NCBI GenBank assembly: GCA_048526005.1
Contig: DBFVEH010000005.1
Location: 1 to 64,000 of the forward strand
DNA: 64,000 nt
Direction of reading: 5' to 3'
Origin: QALR01 sp900552255
GTDB lineage: Bacteria > Bacillota > Clostridia > Oscillospirales > CAG-272
Each line of letters opens with the position of its first letter. Position 1 is the stretch's first letter. This document shows positions 15,298 through 23,774 of this stretch, one piece after another. Both the position numbers and the translations under genes were made by a program. The notes under the pieces were generated by a model. It made no database searches, was not told the DNA's origin, and saw nothing but the letters and a program-made list of their open reading frames with translations.

Positions 15298-15867
15298 TTA
15301 CCGATCCCATTCCTCCGCGAGGATGGCATATTCGTGGATCGTGCAGTACCGGCCTTTGATGAGCATAGCGTCATAGTGCGTCGCTTCGTGCCGCATGCCG
15401 CATTTCTCCGCGACGCGCATGCTGCGGACGTTGCCGTCCATGATTCTGGCCGTCAGCCGATGCAGCATAAGCTCGGAAAATCCGAACCGCATAAGCCGGC
15501 GCAGCGCTTCCGCGGCAAATCCGTGTCCCCAAAAATCGGGACTTATGACATAGCCAACCTCCGCCGAATTGTTATCGAGATCAAATTTGGTAAAGCCGCA
15601 GGTGCCGATCATTTTGCCGGAATCCTTTTCCACAAGCGCAAAATCGTAAAAATTCTCTTCCCGATATTGCCCTTGGAGATAGCTCAGATATTTTTTTGTG
15701 AACTTGGGCGACTCGTGAGGCGACCATAGAAGATATTTTGTTGTGATCGGACGCGAGGCATAATCGAACATATCCGAATAATCGGATATCAGCATTTTTC
15801 TCATAATCAGCCTGTCTGTGACAAGCGTCGGGATTTTTGTAAAGATCGAAAGCTGGGACTCGTTCAA
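15298..15867 (-). CDS. GNAT-family N-acetyltransferase (RimJ/RimL type)
   Basis: 189 residues. It has the order of the RimJ/RimL-like GNAT group: TDRLIMRKMLISDYSDMF at the start (substrate side), GTCGFTKFDLDNNSAEVGYVISPDFWGHGFAAEALRRLM with the acetyl-CoA loop (Q/RxxGxG/A-like WGHGFAAEA), and NVRSMRVAEKCGMRHE, the typical asparagine-rich end block. Cytoplasmic. The likely job is acetylation of an N-terminus or small molecule; the substrate cannot be read from sequence. It is a single gene between the bidirectional terminator and a divergent htrA. Confidence 0.85.
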   Translation of the reverse strand: MNESQLSIFTKIPTLVTDRLIMRKMLISDYSDMFDYASRPITTKYLLWSPHESPKFTKKYLSYLQGQYREENFYDFALVEKDSGKMIGTCGFTKFDLDNNSAEVGYVISPDFWGHGFAAEALRRLMRFGFSELMLHRLTARIMDGNVRSMRVAEKCGMRHEATHYDAMLIKGRYCTIHEYAILAEEWDR

Positions 15868-16113
15868 GCTTGTATCGCCTTTCTTCTAAAAAATATCGAA
15901 AATAAATGCGGGATTCTATGTTGGCGAGGTATACCGCTTTTAGTTTATGCAAAACATAAAAATGATTTGTCTCTATTTTAACGTATCTTATCGAGAAATT
16001 CAAGAAAAATGCGAAATATATTTACAACCAGGTTAACTGAAATTCATGTTCGTGTAACAAATAGCGTTTAAAATAAGAGCGTAATCCGAAAATACGGTAA
16101 AGGAGAAGAACAT

Positions 16114-17568
16114 ATGGCAGATTACGAAAACAGAGGCGATAACATAAATAATGAGGAAAAGAACGCCCGCCTTGATGAAGAAAATAAACAGGATGAGATG
16201 ACTCCGCCGGAAAATACGGGCGGCGCAGCCGAAGAGCACACACAGCAGACTGCATCCGGAAACGATAACCGCTCCGAAAACCGGTATGCCGAATTTAGGG
16301 AGATTAAAACGGAATATGAACCTCCAAAAAAGAAAAAGAAAAAATCCGAGGTGCATATGACCAAGGGCGCGGTCGCGATGCTGATTGTGCTGTGTCTTAT
16401 GGTATCCGTGCTGGCAGGGGTCGGCATGAATGCTCTGACGGGCGGCGGCCAGGATCCGTCCGCTGTTTCGACCACAGGCGGTACGGTACAAAGCGGTGGC
16501 GGCACGACGAACAGCGGTGTGATCCCCGGGCAAAATACGTCGAACGGCAATTCCGAGACTGCCCCAAGCATCGAAACTCAGCCGCGTGAGAATACCGAAT
16601 ATTCGGCGCTTGCCAAGGTGGCAAACGAATGTATCAAATCCGTTGTTATTATCAATATCACGGAGACCTCTACCGCCTACGGACAGGAGTATACGACATC
16701 GGGCGCAGGCTCCGGCGTTATTTATACCACGGACGGCTATATTATCACAAATTATCATGTCGTCGGAAAAGATACGAGCACGATTTCCGTTACGCTGTAT
16801 AACGGGGAAGTTTATGAGGGCAAATATATCTACGGCGACGAATATGCGGATATTTCCGTCATTAAAATCGAAAAAAACGACTGCACGCCGGCTAAAATCG
16901 GCGATTCCACCAAAATGATGCTCGGCGATACGGTGCTTGCGATCGGCAATCCGCTCGGCTACGGACTTTCCGTGACGGACGGGATCGTAAGCGCGCTGGC
17001 GCGTGATGTGACGGTGGAAAACACCACGATGACGCTCATGCAGACGAGCGCCGCGATCAACAGCGGCAACTCCGGCGGCGGGCTTTTCAACACGGACGGA
17101 GAGCTGATCGGTATTGTCAATGCCAAGATCGGTGGTACTTCCGTCGAAGGAATGGGCTTTGCCATTCCGTCCTCTACCGTTGTCAAATGTATCAATGACC
17201 TGAAAAACTACGGATATATCACCGGCCAGGCGCGTCTTGGCGTAACGGTCCAGACCAAGCAGTACCAGACGTGGCCCTATATGCAGACGTATTCGTATAT
17301 CCAGGTTACGGAGATCAATGCAAACGGCAGCGCCGCGAAATCCGGCCTCAAGGTCGGGGATATCCTCCAAAAGATCAACGGAACGGAGATTTCCTCTTTT
17401 GCTACGCTTTCGCAGATGCTGACAAAATATGAGGTGGGAGACACGGTCACTCTGACGATTCAACGTCCTACGATTGAGCTTACAAGCAGCAATCTTTCGG
17501 AATATTTAAATACCTGCGAGGAAATCGATATTACGATCACCTTTGTGGAATTCAATCCAAACGCTTGA
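16114..17568 (+). CDS. htrA: Membrane-anchored HtrA/DegP-type serine protease
   Basis: 484 residues from ATG 16114 (AAAGGAGAAG upstream). A long acidic, disordered cytoplasmic start ends in a Lys run (KKKKKK), then one membrane segment (about 85-106), a Ser/Gly/Thr linker, a trypsin-like protease domain with His215 (NYHVVG), Asp246 (YADISVIK) and Ser320 (GNSGGGL), and one PDZ domain (about 375-460). This is the layout of surface HtrA proteases that degrade misfolded exported proteins. The long acidic start is larger than in Bacillus HtrA. Monocistronic: a strong terminator follows. Confidence 0.92.
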   Translation: MADYENRGDNINNEEKNARLDEENKQDEMTPPENTGGAAEEHTQQTASGNDNRSENRYAEFREIKTEYEPPKKKKKKSEVHMTKGAVAMLIVLCLMVSVLAGVGMNALTGGGQDPSAVSTTGGTVQSGGGTTNSGVIPGQNTSNGNSETAPSIETQPRENTEYSALAKVANECIKSVVIINITETSTAYGQEYTTSGAGSGVIYTTDGYIITNYHVVGKDTSTISVTLYNGEVYEGKYIYGDEYADISVIKIEKNDCTPAKIGDSTKMMLGDTVLAIGNPLGYGLSVTDGIVSALARDVTVENTTMTLMQTSAAINSGNSGGGLFNTDGELIGIVNAKIGGTSVEGMGFAIPSSTVVKCINDLKNYGYITGQARLGVTVQTKQYQTWPYMQTYSYIQVTEINANGSAAKSGLKVGDILQKINGTEISSFATLSQMLTKYEVGDTVTLTIQRPTIELTSSNLSEYLNTCEEIDITITFVEFNPNA

Positions 17569-17664
17569 TTTCTCCTTTTCATTTAAAAATGCCGGAGGTC
17601 TTTGCCCCTGACCGATGACAGAGGCATCTGAACGCATATCGGAGCTGCAAAGGCGACTGCGGCA

Positions 17665-17705
17665 AAAAACCGAGAAAAGCCTATCAAAGGCTTTTCTCGG
17701 TTTTT
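17665..17705 (+). terminator. Bidirectional terminator
   Basis: AAAAACCGAGAAAAGCC (17665-17681) and GGCTTTTCTCGGTTTTT (17689-17705) are fully complementary with a 7-base loop. It lies between the convergent htrA and LysR-type genes. Confidence 0.9.
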
Positions 17706-17738
17706 CCTTTGCGGTTCCATTATGGCGTCAGATGCCGG

Positions 17739-18641
17739 TCATTTGATTTGACCGCGCGTCAGCTTTTCCGCACATTCGACGAATCGCAGCACGTCCTTTG
17801 GCGCGTCGGCGCTGTAAAGCAGGCCGTACGGAATGCTGTAATCCCAATTTACGGGAATGGAGACGAGCCCCGGATGCACATCCTGCCAGCATTCTGTCAT
17901 CAGCAACACCTTGTTGGTCTCAGCGCAGCGGTTGAATACGGACATATCGTAATGCAGCGGCGTATCCTCGATGGCGATCTGCGGATGATTTTTTTCGAGA
18001 TCGTTGCGGATGTAGTCGTTTACGCCCGAATCTCCGCGCGGGATCATCATCAGCGTTTCGCCGTACAGCTCTTCTATATGGATATACTGCTTCGATGCCA
18101 GACGGTGCTCTCTCGAAACCGCGATCAGCTTCTTGTATCTGCCGAGCGGCAGAAAGCGGCAGCGGGAAAGCCATGCCTTGGAATCACAGACACCGATGAG
18201 AAAATCGAACTTTTCTCCCAGCTTTTCGATTTCCGACAGGATCCCCTCGTGATCGTCCTCAAACGGAACAAGATGCAGCTTGTAGTCCGGGAACTCCTTG
18301 TTGACGCGATACCAAATATCCATAAATGGCTTTGCCGGATTGAGAAGCGACGTACCCACGCAGAAGGTGGTATCGTAGCGCCGTGTGGCGGCGTTGGCCG
18401 CATCGATGGATTTTTTGGAATAATCGATCATGAACTTTGCATCCCGATAGATCACCTCTCCTGCGGGCGTCAAGCGGATCCCCGCGGAGGTGCGTTCGAC
18501 AAGCTTCAATTCCAAATGCTGTTCCAAAGCATTTATCTGCTTCATCACCGCGGTGGAAGAGATATATAGACGCTCCGACGCTTTGGTGAAGCTGCCGCAG
18601 TCCGCAACGGCAAGAAAGGTCATCAGCAAAGGATTATACAT
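17739..18641 (-). CDS. LysR-family transcriptional regulator
   Basis: 300 residues. The first 65 are the LysR winged helix (FLAVADCGSFTKASERLYISSTAVMKQINALEQHLELKLVERT), followed by a linker helix and a two-lobed effector domain. It is divergent from the flavodoxin/aldo-keto reductase set, separated by 118 bp that hold a perfect dyad with a LysR-type TxxxA core (18661-18679). It should control that set and itself; the inducer is unknown, though the neighbours suggest a redox or quinone-like signal. Confidence 0.9.
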   Translation of the reverse strand: MYNPLLMTFLAVADCGSFTKASERLYISSTAVMKQINALEQHLELKLVERTSAGIRLTPAGEVIYRDAKFMIDYSKKSIDAANAATRRYDTTFCVGTSLLNPAKPFMDIWYRVNKEFPDYKLHLVPFEDDHEGILSEIEKLGEKFDFLIGVCDSKAWLSRCRFLPLGRYKKLIAVSREHRLASKQYIHIEELYGETLMMIPRGDSGVNDYIRNDLEKNHPQIAIEDTPLHYDMSVFNRCAETNKVLLMTECWQDVHPGLVSIPVNWDYSIPYGLLYSADAPKDVLRFVECAEKLTRGQIK

Positions 18642-18660
18642 ACAGAAGCTCCCATTTTAG

Positions 18661-18679
18661 TATAAACTTTAAGTTTATA
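18661..18679. promoter_or_regulatory. Palindromic operator, probable LysR-type site
   Basis: TATAAACTT-T-AAGTTTATA is a perfect 9-bp dyad around one base, between the divergent LysR gene and the flavodoxin genes, about 20 bases upstream of the regulator start. The position and the dyad fit a LysR regulatory binding site. Confidence 0.6.
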
Positions 18680-18722
18680 TAATGATAACATATCGGAGAT
18701 TCCCTGTCAAGACATATACTGC

Positions 18723-18728
18723 TATAAT
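18723..18728 (+). promoter_or_regulatory. -10 element of the flavodoxin operon
   Basis: TATAAT 32 bases ahead of the TTG start at 18760. No good -35 hexamer stands 17 bp upstream (TTCCCT), as expected of a promoter that needs an activator such as the adjacent LysR protein. Confidence 0.5.
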
Positions 18729-18759
18729 ATAGGCAAAAAGAAAACGGAGGTGCGGAAAA

Positions 18760-19269
18760 TTGTCCAATAAATTGGTGGCTTTTTATTCAAGAGCGGACGA
18801 AAATTATGTGAACGGTCAGTTAAAGATGCTTGAGACCGGCAATACCGAGATTGCGGCGGGTATCATTGCAGGGTTGACAGGAGCGGACCGATTCAAGATC
18901 GAACAGGCGAAGCCCTATGCAAAAGGTTATAATGAATGTATTGCCGAAGCACAGGCGGATCAGCGGCGTGACGCTCGTCCGGAGCTCAAAACGTATCCGG
19001 AAACGCTGCATGGCTATGACGTGATCTATCTCGGGTATCCGAACTATTGGAGCACGATGCCGATGGCGGTGTTTACCTTTTTGGAGCGTTTCGATTTTAC
19101 CGGAAAGACGATTTATCCGTTCTGCACGCATGAGGGCAGCGGCATGGGCAGCAGCGAGCGGGATATCAAACGGCTTTGTCCCGGTGCAAGGCTTGAAAGA
19201 GGTCTTGCAATCCGTGGCGGGAGCGTTGACAAAGCCGAAAAAGAAATCAAAAAATGGATTGATGAATGA
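18760..19269 (+). CDS. Flavodoxin-family protein
   Basis: 169 residues from TTG 18760 with ACGGAGG nine bases upstream. The FMN phosphate loop at the start is modified (FYSRADENYV in place of TGNT). GYDVIYLGYPNYWSTMPMAVFTFLERFDFTGKTIYPFCTHEGSGMGSSERDIKRL is the typical flavodoxin_4 core that binds the flavin ring. Cytoplasmic. First of three related flavodoxin genes in a row, all probably cotranscribed. Confidence 0.85.
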   Translation: MSNKLVAFYSRADENYVNGQLKMLETGNTEIAAGIIAGLTGADRFKIEQAKPYAKGYNECIAEAQADQRRDARPELKTYPETLHGYDVIYLGYPNYWSTMPMAVFTFLERFDFTGKTIYPFCTHEGSGMGSSERDIKRLCPGARLERGLAIRGGSVDKAEKEIKKWIDE

Positions 19270-19283
19270 AACGGAGGACGATT

Positions 19284-19934
19284 ATGAGAAAGTTGCTTGC
19301 ACTTATGATGAGTATTTTGCTGGTGTTCAGTGTTGCCGCATGCGGCAATACCCCGGCGCAGGACGGCGATTCCTCCGATATCGGTGACGGCAGTGCGGCG
19401 CAGACCTCCTCCGATACGGCCGATAGACCGGAAGCGCCGGAGGAAAGCGGCAATAAGGTTTTGGTAGTTTACTATTCCTCCACAGGGCACACGCAGACCG
19501 TTGCCCGGTACATCGCCGCGGCGACCGGCGCGGATTTATTTGAGCTTGTGCCGTCGGAGCCCTATACGGGGGCAGATCTAAACTACAACGACAATAACAG
19601 CCGCGTCGTCTATGAGCATGAGCACCTCGAAGCCAGAGCGGTAGAGCTGGTTTCCGTGACGCCGGAGGATTGGGATAGCTACGATACCGTGTTTATCGGC
19701 TATCCCATTTGGTGGCAGATCGCCGCGTGGCCGGTGGACGGTTTCGTGAAGGCCAACGATTTCACTGGCAAGACCGTGATTCCCTTTGCTACCTCGGCAA
19801 GCTCCGGCCTTGGAGAAAGCGGAGAGCTTCTTGCGGAGCTGGCGGGAACGGGAGACTGGCAGGAGGGACGCCGCTTTTCCTCCAACACCGGGGAAGCGGC
19901 GGTCACGGAGTGGCTGCGTTCTCTTGGATTTTGA
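19284..19934 (+). CDS. Membrane-anchored flavodoxin lipoprotein
   Basis: 216 residues from ATG 19284 (ACGGAGGACG upstream). Residues 1-20 form a lipoprotein signal ending VAACG, then a linker rich in Ser, Asp and Pro and a flavodoxin domain (VLVVYYSSTGHTQTVARYIAAATGADLFEL, where STGHT is the FMN phosphate loop, and GYPIWWQIAAWPVDGF). A flavodoxin exposed outside the membrane and tethered by lipid is a regular feature in anaerobic Firmicutes and points to extracytoplasmic electron transfer. Confidence 0.85.
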   Translation: MRKLLALMMSILLVFSVAACGNTPAQDGDSSDIGDGSAAQTSSDTADRPEAPEESGNKVLVVYYSSTGHTQTVARYIAAATGADLFELVPSEPYTGADLNYNDNNSRVVYEHEHLEARAVELVSVTPEDWDSYDTVFIGYPIWWQIAAWPVDGFVKANDFTGKTVIPFATSASSGLGESGELLAELAGTGDWQEGRRFSSNTGEAAVTEWLRSLGF

Positions 19935-19950
19935 AGCGGGAGGCATACAG

Positions 19951-20457
19951 ATGAAAAGGGCATTGATTGTTTATTATTCATGGTCGAACGGCAACACGGA
20001 ACGAGTTGCAAAGCTGCTGCAAGCAGCCACAGGCGCAGATCTGCTGCGCATCGATACCGCCGTGCCGTATTCCGGAAGCTATGACGAGGTGGTAAAGCAG
20101 GGCCGCGAGGAGGTCAAACGGCTTTATGAGCCGAAGCTTGCGCCGATTTCCGTAAACGTTGCGGATTATGATGTCGTCGCCGTCGGCACACCCACATGGT
20201 GGTATACGATGGCGCCCGCAGTCCTCACCTTTCTGCATAGCCGGAGCTGGAGCGGCAAAACGGTGATTCCGTTTATGACAAACGGCGGCTGGCCGGGCCG
20301 TGTGATTAAAGATATGAAGGAGGCTTGTTCCGGCGCGAAGTTTGCCTGCGAGATGCAGGTCAGGTTTGATTCCGATGGCGGCGACCGACTGGAAACGCCG
20401 GAATCGGATATCACGCTTTGGACGCAGCGCGTCAAAGCTCTTTTGGAGGAAGGATAA
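19951..20457 (+). CDS. Flavodoxin-family protein
   Basis: 168 residues from ATG 19951 (GCGGGAGG upstream); a longer frame reading back to 19786 overlaps the previous gene and is not used. FMN loop YYSWSNGNTERVA, ring-binding VAVGTPTWWYTMAPAVLTFLHS and TVIPFMTNGGWPGRV are clear. No signal peptide. Third flavodoxin of the set; 3 bases separate it from the cupin gene. Confidence 0.85.
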   Translation: MKRALIVYYSWSNGNTERVAKLLQAATGADLLRIDTAVPYSGSYDEVVKQGREEVKRLYEPKLAPISVNVADYDVVAVGTPTWWYTMAPAVLTFLHSRSWSGKTVIPFMTNGGWPGRVIKDMKEACSGAKFACEMQVRFDSDGGDRLETPESDITLWTQRVKALLEEG

Positions 20458-20460
20458 CAG

Positions 20461-20895
20461 ATGAAAATTTTGGATAGAACGCAATTTGAAAAAGCGAATG
20501 TTTTCGGCACAGGTGTGGAAAATACCGCCTACGCGCAGTATTTCAGCGGGGCGTCCTTTCTGAATCCGCTGACCGATCCGGCAAGGACCGTGTTTCTCGC
20601 CAATGTGACTTTTGAGCCGGGCTGCCGCAACAGCTGGCATATCCATCATGCGTCGTCGGGCGGCGGACAGCTGCTCGTCTGTACTGCCGGCGAGGGATGG
20701 TATCAGGAGGAGGGAAAGCCTGCCGTCGCGCTGACTTCCGGTACGGTCATCACCATTCCGGCGAATGTGAAGCACTGGCACGGGGCAAAAGCAGACAGCT
20801 GGTTTTCCCATATCGCCGTAGAGGTGCCGGGCACGGACTGCGGCACCGAATGGTGCGAGCCGGTTTCGGAAGAAGAATACAATAAATTGAAGTGA
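20461..20895 (+). CDS. Small cupin protein
   Basis: 144 residues. A single cupin barrel with NSWHIHHASSGGGQLLVCTAGEGWYQEEGKP (first metal motif with two His and a Glu) and IPANVKHWHGAKADSWFSHIAVE (second motif with His). A metal is therefore probably bound. Cupins of this type regularly stand beside a carboxymuconolactone-decarboxylase-like gene, as here, where they act on small oxidised compounds or as sensors. Cytoplasmic. Confidence 0.85.
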   Translation: MKILDRTQFEKANVFGTGVENTAYAQYFSGASFLNPLTDPARTVFLANVTFEPGCRNSWHIHHASSGGGQLLVCTAGEGWYQEEGKPAVALTSGTVITIPANVKHWHGAKADSWFSHIAVEVPGTDCGTEWCEPVSEEEYNKLK

Positions 20896-20904
20896 GGTAG
20901 AAGC

Positions 20905-21234
20905 ATGGCAAAAGTGACGGCAGGAAGAGACGAGCTCGGCGCGTTTGCACCGGAGTTTGCGGAGCTGAACGACGACGTGCTGTTCGGCGAGGTCTGGGCA
21001 AGGGAGGATAAGCTGTCCGCACGGGACCGCAGCATCGTCACCGTGACGGCATTGATGGCAAGCGGGATATTGGACAGCTCCTTAAAATACCATTTGCAGA
21101 ATGCAAAAAATCATGGCGTGACGAAAGAGGAGATCGCCGAAATCCTGACCCATGCCGCATTTTATGCGGGATGGCCTAAGGCGTGGGCGGCATTTCGGAT
21201 GGCCAAGGAGATTTGGACGGAAAGCGAACAATAA
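20905..21234 (+). CDS. Carboxymuconolactone decarboxylase-like (AhpD-fold) protein
   Basis: 109 residues from ATG 20905 (GAGGTAG upstream). It matches the CMD fold: ELNDDVLFGEVWAREDKLSARDRSIVTVTALMASG, then YHLQNAKNHGVTKEEIAEILTHAAFYAGWPKAWAAF. The CxxC of AhpD-type peroxidases is absent, so it is the gamma-carboxymuconolactone type, not a thiol peroxidase. It pairs with the cupin upstream. Confidence 0.88.
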   Translation: MAKVTAGRDELGAFAPEFAELNDDVLFGEVWAREDKLSARDRSIVTVTALMASGILDSSLKYHLQNAKNHGVTKEEIAEILTHAAFYAGWPKAWAAFRMAKEIWTESEQ

Positions 21235-21510
21235 AAAACGCTCGTGCCTATGGGTTGGAATCGCCGAACTGGCGTGGAAGCTGTCCGTTGTATGGGGTAT
21301 GGCATGGAGGCCGTCGCGCGTGGTGGAGCATTGAAAAAATATCTCCGCAGTACGCTGCCGGAGTGTCCGGCGCGCAGATAAGACGGAGGATACGGCGCTG
21401 CCGACGGGCGGCAAGAGAATATGGATTACATGCGGATTTTTGAGCGGCGCTGCGGCAAACGGCCGTTGCGGTTCACAAAAGCCGCAGCAAGAAAGAACGG
21501 AGGAAAGAAT

Positions 21511-22398
21511 ATGGAATATGTAACCTTATCAAACGGCGTAAAAATGCCGATACTCGGCTACGGCGTTTATCAGATCACGAAGGACGAATGTGAGCGCTGC
21601 GTCATGGACGCGCTGGAGGTCGGCTATCGGCATATCGACACGGCGCAGGCCTATTTCAATGAAGAAGAAGTCGGTTCCGCAATTCGGAAGTCCGGGGTGC
21701 CTCGGGAGGAAGTTTTCTTAACCACCAAGGTTTGGCTGGAGCATTACGGCGAGGAGAACGCCTATGCTTCCGTGCTGGAATCCATGAGAAAGCTCCAAAC
21801 GGATTACATCGATCTTGTCCTGCTGCATCAGCCGTTCGGCGATGCCTATGGCGCATGGCGGGCGTTGGAAAAGCTCTATGAGGCGGGCAGAATACGCGCC
21901 GTCGGCATCTCCAATTTCTACGCCGACCGCATGGTGGAATTTGCAAACTTCAACCGCATACGCCCGATGGTCAATCAAGTGGAAACGCATCCTTTCAATC
22001 AGCAGACGGAGGCGATGGAATGGATGAAAAAGTATGATATTCAGATCGAGGCGTGGGCGCCTTTCGGAGAGGGACGCGGCGGTCTGTTTGAAAATCCGGT
22101 GCTCACCGAGATTGGTGCGCGGTATGGAAAAACCGCGGCGCAGGTCATGCTGCGCTGGCATATCCAGCGGGGCGTCGTCGTCATTCCGAAATCCACGCAT
22201 ATCGAGCGTATGGAGGAAAATTTCAATGTGTTCAATTTTGCTTTGTCGGCGGAGGATATGAACGCCATTTCCGCGCTGGACAAAAAGACCAGCTCGTTTT
22301 TCTCCCATACCGATCCCGCCATGGTGGAGTGGTTTGTACAGATGGTAGAAAATCGCAAGCACCATCACGACAGCAGTAAAGAAAAGAAAAACTGGTAA
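21511..22398 (+). CDS. Aldo/keto reductase
   Basis: 295 residues from ATG 21511 (GGAGGAAAG upstream). The catalytic tetrad is visible: Asp and Tyr in HIDTAQAYFNEE, Lys in LTTKVW and His in LLHQPFGD. The NADPH-binding end is VVIPKSTHIERMEENFNVF. It reduces carbonyls with NADPH; the substrate is unknown. About 275 bp of unassigned sequence separate it from the decarboxylase-like gene, so it may have its own promoter. A His-rich tail (KHHHDSS) ends the protein. Confidence 0.9.
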   Translation: MEYVTLSNGVKMPILGYGVYQITKDECERCVMDALEVGYRHIDTAQAYFNEEEVGSAIRKSGVPREEVFLTTKVWLEHYGEENAYASVLESMRKLQTDYIDLVLLHQPFGDAYGAWRALEKLYEAGRIRAVGISNFYADRMVEFANFNRIRPMVNQVETHPFNQQTEAMEWMKKYDIQIEAWAPFGEGRGGLFENPVLTEIGARYGKTAAQVMLRWHIQRGVVVIPKSTHIERMEENFNVFNFALSAEDMNAISALDKKTSSFFSHTDPAMVEWFVQMVENRKHHHDSSKEKKNW

Positions 22399-22662
22399 CA
22401 ATGCGGAAAAGCAGGTCGAAGCCTGATGGCGCTTTGCTTTTGACCGCTGCTTGCCGGCGAAGCGCGAAATCCGTTTCGTATTAAACGGTTCAGATAATCT
22501 GACAGGGAAATAGATTTTTTTCCTAAAAGAGAAATACGGCGTGGTTCCTTTTTGGGGCTGCGTCGTATTCTTTCTAAAAATTCACGATCTGCCGCTTTCT
22601 CCTCTTGATAAAATCATAAAAAGCGTTATAATAAAGGAAAGATACGGAAAGGGGTTCCTGAT

Positions 22663-23706
22663 ATGATTTGGGCTTGGCTGCTCGGTATGCTTGCCGTGAT
22701 TGCCATTTTGCTTACGGCAATCGCTTTTGTATGTCTCCGTATGGTGTTCGGCGCGAGATGCGACGCAGACCCGTCGCTCCGGTATTTTACGCATGAGGAT
22801 TTCGACGGTATGCGGGCACAGCCCGTTTTCTTTCCCTCCGACAAAGGGCAGCTTCTGCGCGGCGCAGTCTATACCTGCGGGAGGAGCGAGGCGCCGGCGG
22901 GACTTGTTGTATTTGCGCACGGCATGGGCGGCGGGCATCTCAGCTATATGACGGAAATCCATACCTTCGCCGCCGCGGGCTTTGCGGTGCTCGCCTATGA
23001 CAATACGGGCACGTGTGCATCAGACGGAAAGAAGCTGGTCAGTTTTTATCAAGCGGTGCGAGACTTACGCTGCGCGCTTGCGTTTGTCCGTGAGCGGGAA
23101 AATTTGTCGCGCTTGCCGGTCGTTTTGGCGGGACATTCGTGGGGAGGCTATGCCGTCTGCCAGTCTCTCGCGTATGCGGGCGGAACGATCTCGGGCGTCG
23201 TGTCCTTATCCGCGCCGGAGTCCGTTTCCCGCACGATATGCGACATGATGAGCGGCGCCCTCGGGATGAAAATGGGCTGGATGCGTCCGTTTTTCTCTGC
23301 GGCGCTCCTTTTGTCGGACGGCTTGGGCGCCGTGCGCCGTACCTCCTCCGTGCTGAAAAAAAGTACGGTCCCGGTGCTGCTTCTGCATGGCGACGCGGAC
23401 AAAAGTGTACTCTATGCGAATTCACCGCTTGCGCGGCAAGCGGTGCGGGAAAAAGAAAATATCACCGGCGTCGTCTGCGAGGGACGCGGGCATAACGTAT
23501 ATCAGACGGCGGAATCGGAGCGGTATTTGAATGAGCGGTTCGCGGAAATCTCCGCCGCAAAGAAAAAATATCGGGGCAAAATCCCTGAGCAGGAGAAAAA
23601 ACGGCTTTACGACATCGATTATGCCTTGATTACGGAGGAGGACGCGGACATCATGAAAACGGTCGTCGATTTCATGAAAGCCTGTGTCGATTCTGCTCCG
23701 GTATGA
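22663..23706 (+). CDS. Membrane-anchored alpha/beta hydrolase
   Basis: 347 residues from ATG 22663 (GAAAGGGG upstream). One N-terminal membrane segment (residues 2-27), then an alpha/beta hydrolase domain with oxyanion strand VVFAHGMGGGHLSY, nucleophile Ser in AGHSWGGYA, acid Asp in LHGDADKSVLY and His in EGRGHNVY. Probably a surface or membrane-side esterase or peptidase; the substrate is unknown. It ends at a bidirectional terminator. Confidence 0.85.
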   Translation: MIWAWLLGMLAVIAILLTAIAFVCLRMVFGARCDADPSLRYFTHEDFDGMRAQPVFFPSDKGQLLRGAVYTCGRSEAPAGLVVFAHGMGGGHLSYMTEIHTFAAAGFAVLAYDNTGTCASDGKKLVSFYQAVRDLRCALAFVRERENLSRLPVVLAGHSWGGYAVCQSLAYAGGTISGVVSLSAPESVSRTICDMMSGALGMKMGWMRPFFSAALLLSDGLGAVRRTSSVLKKSTVPVLLLHGDADKSVLYANSPLARQAVREKENITGVVCEGRGHNVYQTAESERYLNERFAEISAAKKKYRGKIPEQEKKRLYDIDYALITEEDADIMKTVVDFMKACVDSAPV

Positions 23707-23730
23707 CCGAAAAACGAGTTGTTGAATATA

Positions 23731-23763
23731 AAAAAGCGCATCTCATTTTGAGATGCGCTTTTT
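23731..23763 (+). terminator. Bidirectional terminator
   Basis: AAAAAGCGCATCTCA (23731-23745) and TGAGATGCGCTTTTT (23749-23763) are perfectly complementary with a 3-base loop. Between the convergent hydrolase and mannosidase genes. Confidence 0.92.
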
Positions 23764-23774
23764 GCCGATGGGAT

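Noticed and set aside
16033..17463. A 476-codon minus-strand open frame opposite htrA
   Set aside because: Shadow of a GC-rich, strongly biased gene; the plus strand has the full catalytic triad and PDZ domain.
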